Origin: Oceanicoccus sagamiensis
GTDB lineage: Bacteria; Pseudomonadota; Gammaproteobacteria; Pseudomonadales; Dasaniaceae
Direction of reading: 5' to 3'
Assembly (NCBI RefSeq): GCF_002117105.1
Contig: NZ_CP019343.1
Coordinates: 2,232,001 to 2,296,000, forward strand
Length of the DNA stretch: 64,000 bases
The stretch's first letter is position 1. Each line of letters opens with the position of its first letter. A program made the position numbers and the translations under genes. Positions 1 to 9,300 of this stretch are shown here, one piece after another. The notes under the pieces are model-generated. The model saw only the letters and a program-made list of their open reading frames with translations, was not told the DNA's origin and ran no database searches.

Positions 1-51
1 CCGGCACCAAGCAATGTTGCGGAAGCAATCATTGCGAAAAATATGGGTTAA
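1..51 (+). CDS. fusA: Elongation factor G, C-terminal end (partial)
   Basis: The window opens inside a reading frame that gives PAPSNVAEAIIAKNMG and then TAA at 49-51. This matches the usual C-terminal tail of EF-G, the ribosomal translocase GTPase, and tuf follows 82 bases later, as in the str operon (rpsL-rpsG-fusA-tuf). Only 16 residues are visible, so the assignment rests on the tail motif and on position. The rest of the gene lies upstream of the window. Confidence 0.8.
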   Translation, partial: PAPSNVAEAIIAKNMG

Positions 52-133
52 GTTTGGCGGTTTTGCTCAGTAAAGCTGTTAGGCGAAACATGGTTAACTT
101 TAATTTTTTAAACAATTGACGAGGTAATTAGCT

Positions 134-1357
134 GTGGCTAAGGAAAAATTTGAACGCACCAAACCACACGTCAACGTTGGTACTATCGGACACGTTGACC
201 ATGGTAAAACTACTCTAACAGCGGCTTTGACTCGCGTAGCTTCCGAAGTATTCGGCGGTGAAGCGGTAGATTTCGCTAACATCGATAACGCTCCTGAAGA
301 GCGCGAGCGTGGTATCACTATCGCAACGTCTCACGTTGAGTACGATACGCCAGATCGCCACTACGCCCACGTAGATTGCCCGGGACACGCGGATTACGTT
401 AAAAACATGATCACAGGTGCTGCTCAGATGGACGGCGCTATCCTGGTATGTGGCGCGACTGACGGCCCAATGCCTCAGACTCGTGAGCACATCCTGCTGT
501 CACGTCAGGTCGGTGTACCTTACGTTGTCGTATTCCTGAACAAAGCTGACCTGCTAGCTGAAGATTGCGGCGGTGCCGGTTCTGAAGAATACCTGGAAAT
601 GCTTGAGTTGGTAGAAATGGAGCTGCGTGAGCTTCTGGATACTTACGAATTCCCAGGCGATGACACGCCAATCATCCCAGGTTCTGCGTTAATGGCTCTA
701 GAAGGCAAAGACGACAATGAACTGGGTACAACTGCGGTTAAGACACTGCTTGAGACTCTGGATTCTTATATCCCTGAGCCAGAGCGTGCGATCGATGGCG
801 ACTTCATTATGCCTATCGAAGACGTATTCTCAATCTCTGGTCGTGGTACGGTTGTTACCGGTCGTGTTGAGCGCGGCATCATCAACACTGGCGACGAAGT
901 AGAAATCGTTGGTATCCGTGAAACACAGAGCACTACCTGTACGGGTGTTGAGATGTTCCGTAAGCTGCTTGACGAAGGTCGTGCGGGTGAGAACATCGGT
1001 GCACTACTGCGTGGTACCAAGCGTGAAGAAGTAGAGCGCGGTCAGGTTCTTTGTAAGCCGGGTTCAATCAAGCCACACACCAAGTTCGAAGCAGAAGTGT
1101 ATGTGTTGGGTAAAGATGAAGGTGGTCGTCACACGCCATTCTTTAAAGGCTACCGTCCACAGTTCTACTTCCGTACGACTGATATCACCGGTGCTTGTGA
1201 ATTGCCAGAAGGTACAGAAATGGTCATGCCAGGTGACAACGTACAGATGGTAGTTACCCTGATCAACCCAATCGCGATGGACGAAGGTTTACGCTTCGCT
1301 ATCCGTGAAGGTGGTCGTACTGTTGGTGCGGGTGTTGTTGCCAAGATTATCGAATAA
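134..1357 (+). CDS. tuf: Elongation factor Tu
   Basis: This 407-residue GTPase delivers aminoacyl-tRNA to the ribosomal A site. The P-loop GHVDHGKT is near residues 19-26, followed by the switch region [13 protein letters not shown] and the guanine-specificity motif NKAD. Domains 2 and 3 follow, ending in GVVAKIIE. The start is GTG at 134 with a GAGG ribosome-binding site about 9 bases upstream. It is the distal str-operon gene after fusA. It is closed by its own terminator, so the S10 operon is not simply read through from here. Confidence 0.98.
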   Translation: MAKEKFERTKPHVNVGTIGHVDHGKTTLTAALTRVASEVFGGEAVDFANIDNAPEERERGITIATSHVEYDTPDRHYAHVDCPGHADYVKNMITGAAQMDGAILVCGATDGPMPQTREHILLSRQVGVPYVVVFLNKADLLAEDCGGAGSEEYLEMLELVEMELRELLDTYEFPGDDTPIIPGSALMALEGKDDNELGTTAVKTLLETLDSYIPEPERAIDGDFIMPIEDVFSISGRGTVVTGRVERGIINTGDEVEIVGIRETQSTTCTGVEMFRKLLDEGRAGENIGALLRGTKREEVERGQVLCKPGSIKPHTKFEAEVYVLGKDEGGRHTPFFKGYRPQFYFRTTDITGACELPEGTEMVMPGDNVQMVVTLINPIAMDEGLRFAIREGGRTVGAGVVAKIIE

Positions 1358-1378
1358 GTTCGAGTCTTGATGCTATAC

Positions 1379-1410
1379 CAAAAGAGGCTGCCTTCGGGTG
1401 GCCTTTTTTA
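1379..1410 (+). terminator. Rho-independent terminator after tuf
   Basis: AAAGAGGCTGCC, a TTCG tetraloop and GGTGGCC followed by a run of T form a GC-rich hairpin plus U-tract about 20 bases after the tuf stop. Two G-U pairs occur in the stem. It separates the str operon from the accessory locus downstream. Confidence 0.85.
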
Positions 1411-1683
1411 TTGCCTTTTTGGCCATCTCCCCCTGTTACCCCCCCTTCTTTCTGTTAGCCCTCTATTTATCAATCAATATTCCCTATTAGGCAATTTTCC
1501 ACCACCTGCTCTCGGGCGGTGTGAATTCTTGGCTAAACCCGATAGAATAGGGTTGTTATAGAGCTGGCTATATTGGATATGGCGGCCGATCTATAAGGTA
1601 GCCGTGATCAAGTTAATGATCAGTTAAATCAGTTGAATAGTGCTGGCTATTACCCAATTAATAATAAATGACGGAACCATTCA
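1411..1683. other. Intergenic region between tuf terminator and kinase gene
   Basis: No convincing gene is seen. The start is rich in C and T and the end is AT-rich. A weak candidate promoter for the kinase gene is TTGAAT (1633-1638), a 17-base gap, then AATTAA. A GGA-type ribosome-binding site (around 1673) precedes the ATG at 1684. Nothing here resembles an integrase site or a tRNA. Confidence 0.4.
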
Positions 1684-4239
1684 ATGTCTGACGAATTCGA
1701 CGCAAAAACCCAGATACGCGATGGCGAAGAGCCCGGCACAGCCAAGGATGCAGAAGCAGCCTTAGCTTCAGCGCCAACCAATATACGCTCCCATATTGAA
1801 GATGATGATTCAGATAAAACCGTTGTTATTGGCGGTGGTGTCAGCAGTAGCAGTGATGCTACGGTTGTATTGGGTGCTGGTGACGTACCTCAGAGTGGTG
1901 CGCCGACGCTGACATTGGGTAATACCAAGGTTATTAATGATCGCTTTGAGCTGCTTGATGTATTGGGTTCAGGCGGTATGGGTGTGGTATTCAAGGCCCT
2001 TGATCGACGTAAAGTTGAGGCCAAAGACCGTGACCCCTATGTGGCTATCAAGCTGCTAAATGATGATTTTAAAGTCCACCCTCATTCTGTTATCTCCTTA
2101 CAGCGAGAAGCCCGGCGCTCTCAAAAACTGGCGCACCCCAATATTGTAAATGTCCATGATTTTGATCGCGATGGTGATCAGGTGTTTATGACCATGGAGT
2201 GTTTGCAGGGTAAGCCGCTGGATGAGTTGATTAAAGCCAATGGCAACAAGCCTCTGGAGATGGAAGCTGCTCATCGTATTGTGAAAGATATGACGGCTGC
2301 GATGATCCACGCACATAAAAACAATATAGCTCATTCGGATTTTAAGCCGGGCAATATTTTTGTGACCGATGCGGGGCAGGGCAAGGTTCTTGATTTTGGT
2401 ATTGCCAGGGCGGTAACTTCGGGGCTGGGTGATGAGAAAAGTGGCAATGAAAATACCCTGTTTGACCCCGGCAGTCTGGGAGCCCTGACGCCCGCTTATG
2501 CCAGTAGGGAAATGCTAACCGGGCAGTTGCCCGAAATTGGTGATGATGTCTATGCCATGGGCTGTGTTGCCTACGAGCTATTTACCGGGCATCACCCGTT
2601 TAAAAAGAAAAATGCGGTCGACGCCAAAAAAGCAGGTATGCGGCCCGCAAGAATTAAGTCTCTCTCTGCAAGACAGTGGAAGGCGTTGCGCAAGGCGCTG
2701 GCCTTTAAGCGTGAAGACCGCTATGCCTCAGCAACCGATTTTTGGGAAGATTTTGATCGTCATGTCAGTCCTATCTGGTGGGTTGCAGCTCTGGTGGTAG
2801 TGATTGCTGGTGGCGCTGCCGTATGGTCAGTGGAGCAGCGCTCTCAGTTTGAGGCTGTTGATGAAGATGCTATTCGCCTGCAAGCCGATCAGGACAATGC
2901 CTATAGTAATTTGCAGGCATGGATTGCGCGGGAGCCTGTGAGTAGTGTTGAAGCGGATATACGTGCCGCTTATGAAACGTATCAGGGCATGGTAGGTGAG
3001 GCTGATGAAAAACTATTGGCCAGCAGAAAGACTATTGTTGACCTCTATATCAAGGAGGCAGGCAATTTAAGGCTGGAGAAAAAACTGGAGCTGGCTCAAT
3101 CAACGCTTGCAGCTGCATTGACATGGGACGCGGATGCTGGGCAGAGAGAGGATTATTTATCGCTGAATGCCGGTATTGTGCAAGATATAGAGGCCGAGCG
3201 TCAGCGATTAATGGCTGAACAGAAAGAGCGAGAGCGGCAGGCAGAGTTGGCCCAGGCCCAGGCTGACAAGGCCGAGCGTGCCCGTCGCTTGCAGGAGCAA
3301 CGGGCGGTTGCTGAGGCCGAAGCCAAGGCCCGCGAAGAAAGTTATCAACGCAGCTTGGCGGCGGTAGAGAGCGTTTTAAGTTGTCAGGCGTTTCCGGATT
3401 TTGATGCGTTAACTACCCAGCTGGATAATATGCGCACTCTGGACGAAGCTCGCTACCAGCAAAAAATGCCGGCTTTTAGTGAGCGTATGGCTATCTGTAT
3501 CAAGCGTATAGGCAGTAGTAACCCGGTTGCAGGTAAAGCGGCACAAACATCGGCGCTGGCGGTATTTCCCAATAGCCCATTGCTAAAAGATATTGTGATT
3601 GACCCCTGTGCCAGTTCAAAGTTAGGGCCGGGTAGTGGCCGCCGCGATGGCAAGTTCTGCTACGACTCGCTGTCAGGCTCTGTAAACGGTCCCAAAATGG
3701 TTGTCGTTCCGGGTGTAGATGGTGGCGCCTCTTATGCGGTAGGTAAATATGAAGTAACGGCAAAAGATTTTGGTGCGTATTGTAAGGCTGGCAATGACTG
3801 TGCTGGTATCACCGATACCCAAAGTGATTTGCCGGTTAGGCAGCTATCTGTGGCGCAGGCCAATGCCTATGCGCAATGGTTAAGTAGTGAGTCGGGTTTT
3901 AGTTATCGTTTGCCCACTTATACTGAGTGGCTTAATGCGGCTGTCGCTACAGGCAGGAAAAAAAATCTGGACCCCAACTGCACGGTTAAACGAGTAAACG
4001 GCACTCGCGGTGGAGATGAGCTGCGGGTAGCGGGTGGAGCTTTTAATGATTGGGGGCTTTATAACGTGATTGGCAATGTGCAGGAGTGGGCTACCGACGG
4101 GGGATCTCTGTTGGCGGCTGGTGGTCAGCATACTGATCGTCTGGCAGACACGGCTTGCTCTGTAGAGGCTAAGGTAAGCCATAGCGGCAGCCCTGATAAA
4201 ACAACAGGTTTTAGGTTGGTAAGAAAAATAGAACGCTAG
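1684..4239 (+). CDS. Membrane Ser/Thr protein kinase with C-terminal formylglycine-enzyme-like (SUMF1) domain
   Basis: This 851-aa protein has a disordered acidic N-terminus with two TVV(I/L)G motifs (DKTVVIG near 44-50, DATVVLG near 58-64). A Hanks-type kinase domain follows at about 86-360: glycine loop GSGGMGVV (96-103), ATP lysine in AIK (123), catalytic loop HSDFKPGN (217-224, Ser where Arg is usual) and DFG (237-239). A single membrane segment lies at about 364-383. An alpha-helical, Glu/Arg-rich coiled-coil stretch covers roughly 490-570. A C-terminal FGE-sulfatase/SUMF1-like domain (about 675-848) has YAVGKYEVTAKDFGAYC, YRLPTYTEWLNA, NVIGNVQEWATDGG and GFRLVR. Topology would place the kinase in the cytoplasm and the SUMF1 domain in the periplasm. 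It is followed closely by tpsB and tpsA, so it may regulate or sense secretion of that adhesin. That link is inferred from position only. Confidence 0.88.
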   Translation: MSDEFDAKTQIRDGEEPGTAKDAEAALASAPTNIRSHIEDDDSDKTVVIGGGVSSSSDATVVLGAGDVPQSGAPTLTLGNTKVINDRFELLDVLGSGGMGVVFKALDRRKVEAKDRDPYVAIKLLNDDFKVHPHSVISLQREARRSQKLAHPNIVNVHDFDRDGDQVFMTMECLQGKPLDELIKANGNKPLEMEAAHRIVKDMTAAMIHAHKNNIAHSDFKPGNIFVTDAGQGKVLDFGIARAVTSGLGDEKSGNENTLFDPGSLGALTPAYASREMLTGQLPEIGDDVYAMGCVAYELFTGHHPFKKKNAVDAKKAGMRPARIKSLSARQWKALRKALAFKREDRYASATDFWEDFDRHVSPIWWVAALVVVIAGGAAVWSVEQRSQFEAVDEDAIRLQADQDNAYSNLQAWIAREPVSSVEADIRAAYETYQGMVGEADEKLLASRKTIVDLYIKEAGNLRLEKKLELAQSTLAAALTWDADAGQREDYLSLNAGIVQDIEAERQRLMAEQKERERQAELAQAQADKAERARRLQEQRAVAEAEAKAREESYQRSLAAVESVLSCQAFPDFDALTTQLDNMRTLDEARYQQKMPAFSERMAICIKRIGSSNPVAGKAAQTSALAVFPNSPLLKDIVIDPCASSKLGPGSGRRDGKFCYDSLSGSVNGPKMVVVPGVDGGASYAVGKYEVTAKDFGAYCKAGNDCAGITDTQSDLPVRQLSVAQANAYAQWLSSESGFSYRLPTYTEWLNAAVATGRKKNLDPNCTVKRVNGTRGGDELRVAGGAFNDWGLYNVIGNVQEWATDGGSLLAAGGQHTDRLADTACSVEAKVSHSGSPDKTTGFRLVRKIER

Positions 4240-4274
4240 TGTGAGTGTTCATCATAAAAATAATCGATACAGCT

Positions 4275-4305
4275 ACAACCACTCCTGAAGGTTGGTTGTG
4301 TTTTT
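4275..4305 (+). terminator. Possible terminator or attenuator between kinase gene and tpsB
   Basis: ACAACCA (4275-4281) and TGGTTGT (4293-4299) can pair around an 11-base loop and are followed by GTTTTT. The stem is only 7 bp, so this is a weak terminator. It could partly uncouple the kinase gene from the secretion genes. Confidence 0.4.
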
Positions 4306-4327
4306 GATATCTTGTAGGTGTTTATAA

Positions 4328-6358
4328 ATGCGAAGGTTACTCGCCTTTTTTTTATTGCCCATGATGGGTACTGCGGTCGCGCAAATTGACGATCGGGGCT
4401 ATAACGTTCCACCAGCGAGCGGTCAGGGTGTTGATTTTTCTTTTGGGGAGGAATCATACCTGACGGCAGATACCGATATCCCGCCTGTTAGCGAACGTGA
4501 TGAAGGCCCCAGCATAGAAGTGACTGAATTTCAGTTTGAGTCAGTGCCGGAATTTCCCGAGTTGGGCATTACCCGGGCAGCCGTTGAAGAATTGGCGGAA
4601 AGTTTGCGTCAGGAATATAGCCAAAAGCCCAATCAGTTGGCCAGTGGTTATACCGAAAAAGAACTGCAGCTATTGGCAGAACTATTACCGACCCCTGATG
4701 ATAAGCGTTATACCTTGTCTATCTCTGAGTTAGAGCAAATTGCAGATTATATTCTTTCCGTTAGTGATGGTGATGCGCTGGGTGGTTTGCGTCAGTACGA
4801 AGTGAAAGGTTTGGTTGATTTGTTGGCGGCGCAGCGCAGCAATAAAAACCTTGAGGCCAGGGATGATTTAAAGACGATTAATTCCCTGTTGCTGGATGAC
4901 CTGATTCGATTAATCAAACGTCAGCGGGCAGAGCGAGGTATCAACTTTTATGAGTTGGAAGATATCGCGGCAAAAATTTCAGCCTTCTACCGCTCCAAAG
5001 GTATTTTCCTGGCCAAGGCCTATATTCCTGTACAGCAGGTCGAAGATGGCATAGTGACTTTCGGTATTTTGGAAGGCGTGCTAGGTGGTTTGACGGTTGC
5101 AGGTAATCAGGGTTATAGCAGCGAAAAAATTACCCAGCCATTTCAGCCCTTGGTTGGTAAGGCGGCTAATAGTGAGTCTATAGAAGAGGCGTTATATCTG
5201 GTTAATGACTATCCGGGTTTAGTCTTGCAGGGTTCTTTATCCTCCGGTGAAAATATTGGTGAAACTTCGCTGGATCTCAATGTTGTCGAAGAAAAATCCT
5301 GGCGAGCAACCGTTACTGCTGATAACCATGGCGCAGTATTTACCGGTGATAATCGATTGTTGACCATGGTTGATTTTTTTAATCCTACCGGTAGGGGAGA
5401 TATTCTTACCGTCGGCTATTTAAAATCCTGGTCGCCGTTAAATTCTGATGTTGCCGTCTTTCAATATCGTGCTCCGGTATATGATGAACGAACCTTTGTT
5501 TACGTCTCTGCCGATGTTAATGATTTTACCGTGGATGGTGATGGCGATAGAAATATTGATGATTTGAATATAGAAGGCACCAATACCAATTATACCTTGG
5601 GCATGGATCGTTGGTTTAAGCGTACCCCTGGTCTTGGTATTAGCGGCGGCTTTGCTATCACAGAAAAAGAAACCGATATTGATGCTGATGTTGACCTGCC
5701 CAGTGATGGCGACAAGGTGCAAGGTCTGGAGTTTAATTCCTCCTTTAACCAGATTAGTAAAAAGTACGAGTTAATGAATATCGCCATGATGTCGATTCAG
5801 TATGGCGACTTTAAAAACGACCAGATTGAAAACCTGAATCAAGATGAAGATTTTTATAAGTTGGCGATCGATTGGTCAACATTAAAATTGCTTAATCTAC
5901 CTTTCACGGACTATTCCTCTTATATTTTAGCTACCACCAAAATTCGCTATAGCGAATCAGGGCTGCCTGCGTTTGAGCAGCTGCCTTTGGGTGGCGCTGA
6001 TGCAGTCAGGGCGTTTGATGTCAGTGAATTTTCTGCTGATCAGGCGGGCTATATCGGGCTTGAATGGTATGTTGAATTTCCCATCACATGGATTTCAGAG
6101 TCGATAGAAGACAAGCTAAAGGTAGCCTTGTTTGTTGATGGTGCTTACGGCTCAACCAATATTGAAATCAATAGCCGCTCCGATGACTGGGTTAATATGT
6201 CGGGTGTTGGTGTTTTGTTTAAGTTTAACTGGAATGAAATGTTAGGGACAAAAATCAGCGTTGCCAAGCCGACGGGTAGTAAATCCAATATGGATGACTT
6301 CGGTGATGATGCAGATTCTGTACAAACGTTTGTTGAAGTTACGTTTGTTTACGATTGA
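4328..6358 (+). CDS. Two-partner secretion outer-membrane transporter (TpsB, ShlB/FhaC family)
   Basis: This 676-aa protein has a signal peptide (MRRLLAFFLLPMMGTAVA-Q). The POTRA_2-like domain starts near residue 200 with INFYELEDIAAKISAFYRSK and continues through the GVLGGLTVAGNQGYSSEKI region. The rest is a beta-barrel of the ShlB/FhaC type, ending in a C-terminal strand with terminal aromatic residues (FVEVTFVYD). The family secretes one large partner protein across the outer membrane. It is longer than typical TpsB proteins (about 550-590 aa) because about 180 residues of acidic, helical sequence, with no clear homology that I recognise, precede the POTRA domain. The cognate substrate gene follows after 15 bases. 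Confidence 0.9.
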   Translation: MRRLLAFFLLPMMGTAVAQIDDRGYNVPPASGQGVDFSFGEESYLTADTDIPPVSERDEGPSIEVTEFQFESVPEFPELGITRAAVEELAESLRQEYSQKPNQLASGYTEKELQLLAELLPTPDDKRYTLSISELEQIADYILSVSDGDALGGLRQYEVKGLVDLLAAQRSNKNLEARDDLKTINSLLLDDLIRLIKRQRAERGINFYELEDIAAKISAFYRSKGIFLAKAYIPVQQVEDGIVTFGILEGVLGGLTVAGNQGYSSEKITQPFQPLVGKAANSESIEEALYLVNDYPGLVLQGSLSSGENIGETSLDLNVVEEKSWRATVTADNHGAVFTGDNRLLTMVDFFNPTGRGDILTVGYLKSWSPLNSDVAVFQYRAPVYDERTFVYVSADVNDFTVDGDGDRNIDDLNIEGTNTNYTLGMDRWFKRTPGLGISGGFAITEKETDIDADVDLPSDGDKVQGLEFNSSFNQISKKYELMNIAMMSIQYGDFKNDQIENLNQDEDFYKLAIDWSTLKLLNLPFTDYSSYILATTKIRYSESGLPAFEQLPLGGADAVRAFDVSEFSADQAGYIGLEWYVEFPITWISESIEDKLKVALFVDGAYGSTNIEINSRSDDWVNMSGVGVLFKFNWNEMLGTKISVAKPTGSKSNMDDFGDDADSVQTFVEVTFVYD

Positions 6359-6373
6359 TAGACGGCTAAAAAA

Positions 6374-9300
6374 ATGAAAAATATTCGGCAGATGAAAAAA
6401 CTATCCTTGGCTATCAAAGCTAATATATTGGCGGTCTCTATTGCGTGTACGCTCTCTCCGCTGGTGGCTGCCGGGCCACAAGGTGGTGCTGTCGCAGCGG
6501 GTAGTGGTGCTATTTCTGTCAATGGAAAAACCACCTCTATCGATCAGTTGTCAAACCGTTTATCCCTCGATTGGCAAAGCTTTGATGTGGGTGCTGATGA
6601 AGTTGTGCGCTTTAATCAGCCCGGGAAAAATTCTATCGCATTAAATCGTATTTTAAGTAACAGCCCCAGTACTGTTATGGGCTTGATTGAAGCGAATGGC
6701 CGTATCATTCTTGCCAACCCTTCCGGCATATTATTTACCGAAACTTCCAGTGTTAATGTTAATGCCTTAATAGCCAGTGGCTTGGATATTGCCACTGAAG
6801 ATTTTATGAATGGTAGCCTGCTTTTCAAAAGTCTGGAAGGGACTGACGGTTTTATTGTTAATCGCGGTTTAATTAGTGCGACCACCAGTGTTTCCCTGTT
6901 AGGTGATAGTGTGGCCAACCAGGGTGCGACGGCTTTGATTCAGGCTGAGCTGGTTAATCTTAATGCCGCTTCTGAAGCACTGTTAACCTTTGATGTTGGC
7001 GGCATGATTGGTGTGAAAGTGAATAAAGAGGTTCTGCAAAATACGCAGGGTCTGGAATCGGCGGTTTCTAATAGCGGAGAAATTATTGCCGGTTCTGTTT
7101 TGGTTGCAGCTGATATCGCAGCTGATTTATTTGATAAGGCGGTGAATAACGAAGGTGTTATTTCTGCGGCGGGTATAGATACCTCTGGCGGCGTTATTCG
7201 TTTATCGGGCCGAGGTGGCGACACTTTTACTAGTGGCAGGTTGGATGTTAGTTCACAGCAGGCCGAAGGTGGTCGAGTAATCGTTGAAGGTGATCGAGTT
7301 GCCTTGGTAGCCAATGCTGTCATTAACGCTTCTGGTGTGCAGGGCGGTGGTGAGGTTCTGGTCGGTGGTGACTACAAAGGTAACAACCCTTTGATCCGTA
7401 ATTCATCGAACACCTATATAGGTATTGATGCTGATATTCAGGCCAACTCGGAGCTGGGTGGTGACGGTGGTCGGGTCATTGTCTGGGCTGATCAAACCAC
7501 TGAGTTTCATGGGACCATTGATGTGAGAGCGCTGGGTGAAACCGGTGACGGCGGCTTTATCGAAACATCGGGTGCGGAAAATTTAGTGGTATCCGCCAGT
7601 GCTTCGGCATTAATGAGTGCTAATCAGGGCGTTGCCGGGCAGTGGTACCTTGACCCTGGTGAAGTTACGATTGATACCAGTAGTGCTTTTAATGTGGTCG
7701 AGGGTGATGGCAGTAATGCTACGCCTTTTTCGTCGGCAGATGCAGATACCCAGTCCTTCCTTGATGTCACCGTTCTTGAGGCCGCACTTGGCGATGGTGG
7801 TGACGTATTCGTTGATACTACCAGCGGTGCAGCGGGCAGCGGCGACATCATTATCCTTACCGATATTGACCTCGATTCCAGTGCTGACGGCAAGTTGATA
7901 CTGGTTGCTGATAACGATATTAAAATTGGCGATAACTCTGATGATGTCACCATTAGTGATACCGGTAGTACCTCGGCAAGTATCTCGCTAGACTTTCGCG
8001 CGGATGGCTCCATCCTTCTTTATGCCGGCAGCAGTATTGATACCAAAGGTGGCGACATTCTTCTGACCGCTGACTATAACAACGATGGTGTTGACCTTAG
8101 TGCCGGGGCTGTCAGTATCGATCTATCAGGTACAGTTGTCAGCGGTGGCGGTAATATCACACTTAGCCTCGACGAGAACAACGATGGCACTGCAACAGGT
8201 TCCATCACTATTAGCAATGATATTGTGACCTCCGGTGGAAGCTTCCTGGCCAAGGCCTCATCTTTTACTGATGGTGCCAATAATGTAGCCATTAACACCA
8301 ATGGTGTTAATGGAGCTGATGGTGCTGATGGCGCTAGCGGTAATGGTGATAATGGTGTAGCCGGCAGTAATGCGGGCAGTATCACGATGCTAATTGATGG
8401 TGATATTGATATTGGCTCACTGTCTGCAGTTGGTGGCAATGCTGGTAGTGGTGGTGCGGGCGATAACAATTCTGCGGATACGGGTTATCAAGGTGGTGAC
8501 GGTGCAATAGCGGGTAGCGGTGGTGCAATTACCCTTGCCAGTGATACCGGTACGATAGAAGTAAGCTTGGGTGTCACCAGTGCGGGTGGCCTTGGAGGTA
8601 ATGGTGGTGCTGGCGGCAACGGTAACTCCAGAGACGATGTTGCCGGTGCTGGCGGCAGTGCCGGGGCCGGAGGTGCTGGAGGCAATATTTCAATCACCAC
8701 TGCTGCCGCGCTGGATGCCGACGATCGAATTAATACGGGTGCGGCGATAACTGCCAATGGTGGTGCTGGTGGTACAGGCGGTGCGGGTGCCGGTCAGGCC
8801 AATGGTGGTGGTGGTTCTGGTGCGTCTGGTGCAGGTGGTGCTGGCGGTAATGGCGGTGCTGGTGGTTTATCCGGGTCAATCGCGCTGAATGCAGTCAGTG
8901 ACGATATTCTTATTGTTGGAGGCTTGTCTGCCAATGGCGGCGGCGGTGGCGGTGGCGGACTTGGCGGCGCCCTTGTTGGTTCAGGCACCGCTGGCGTTGA
9001 CGGTAGTGATGGGGCTGATGGTAGCGGCAGTACCATTGATATTACTGCGGTGAATATACTCGTTAATACGATTAGTTCAGTCGATGGTTCCAGTGAAGTG
9101 ACCGGCGGTGGCTTAGTCACATTGACCGGCGATATTGTTACTGATGGTGCTGCCTTTACAGTCAATGCCAATGGCTTGAATGCGGCCGGGATTGATACCA
9201 GCAATGCCACCGTTAATACAGATGGTGGTGACATTACCATTCAGTCGGGCGCTTCTGTTGCTGTCACCGGTGCTATTGACACACGTGATACCGAAGGTAG

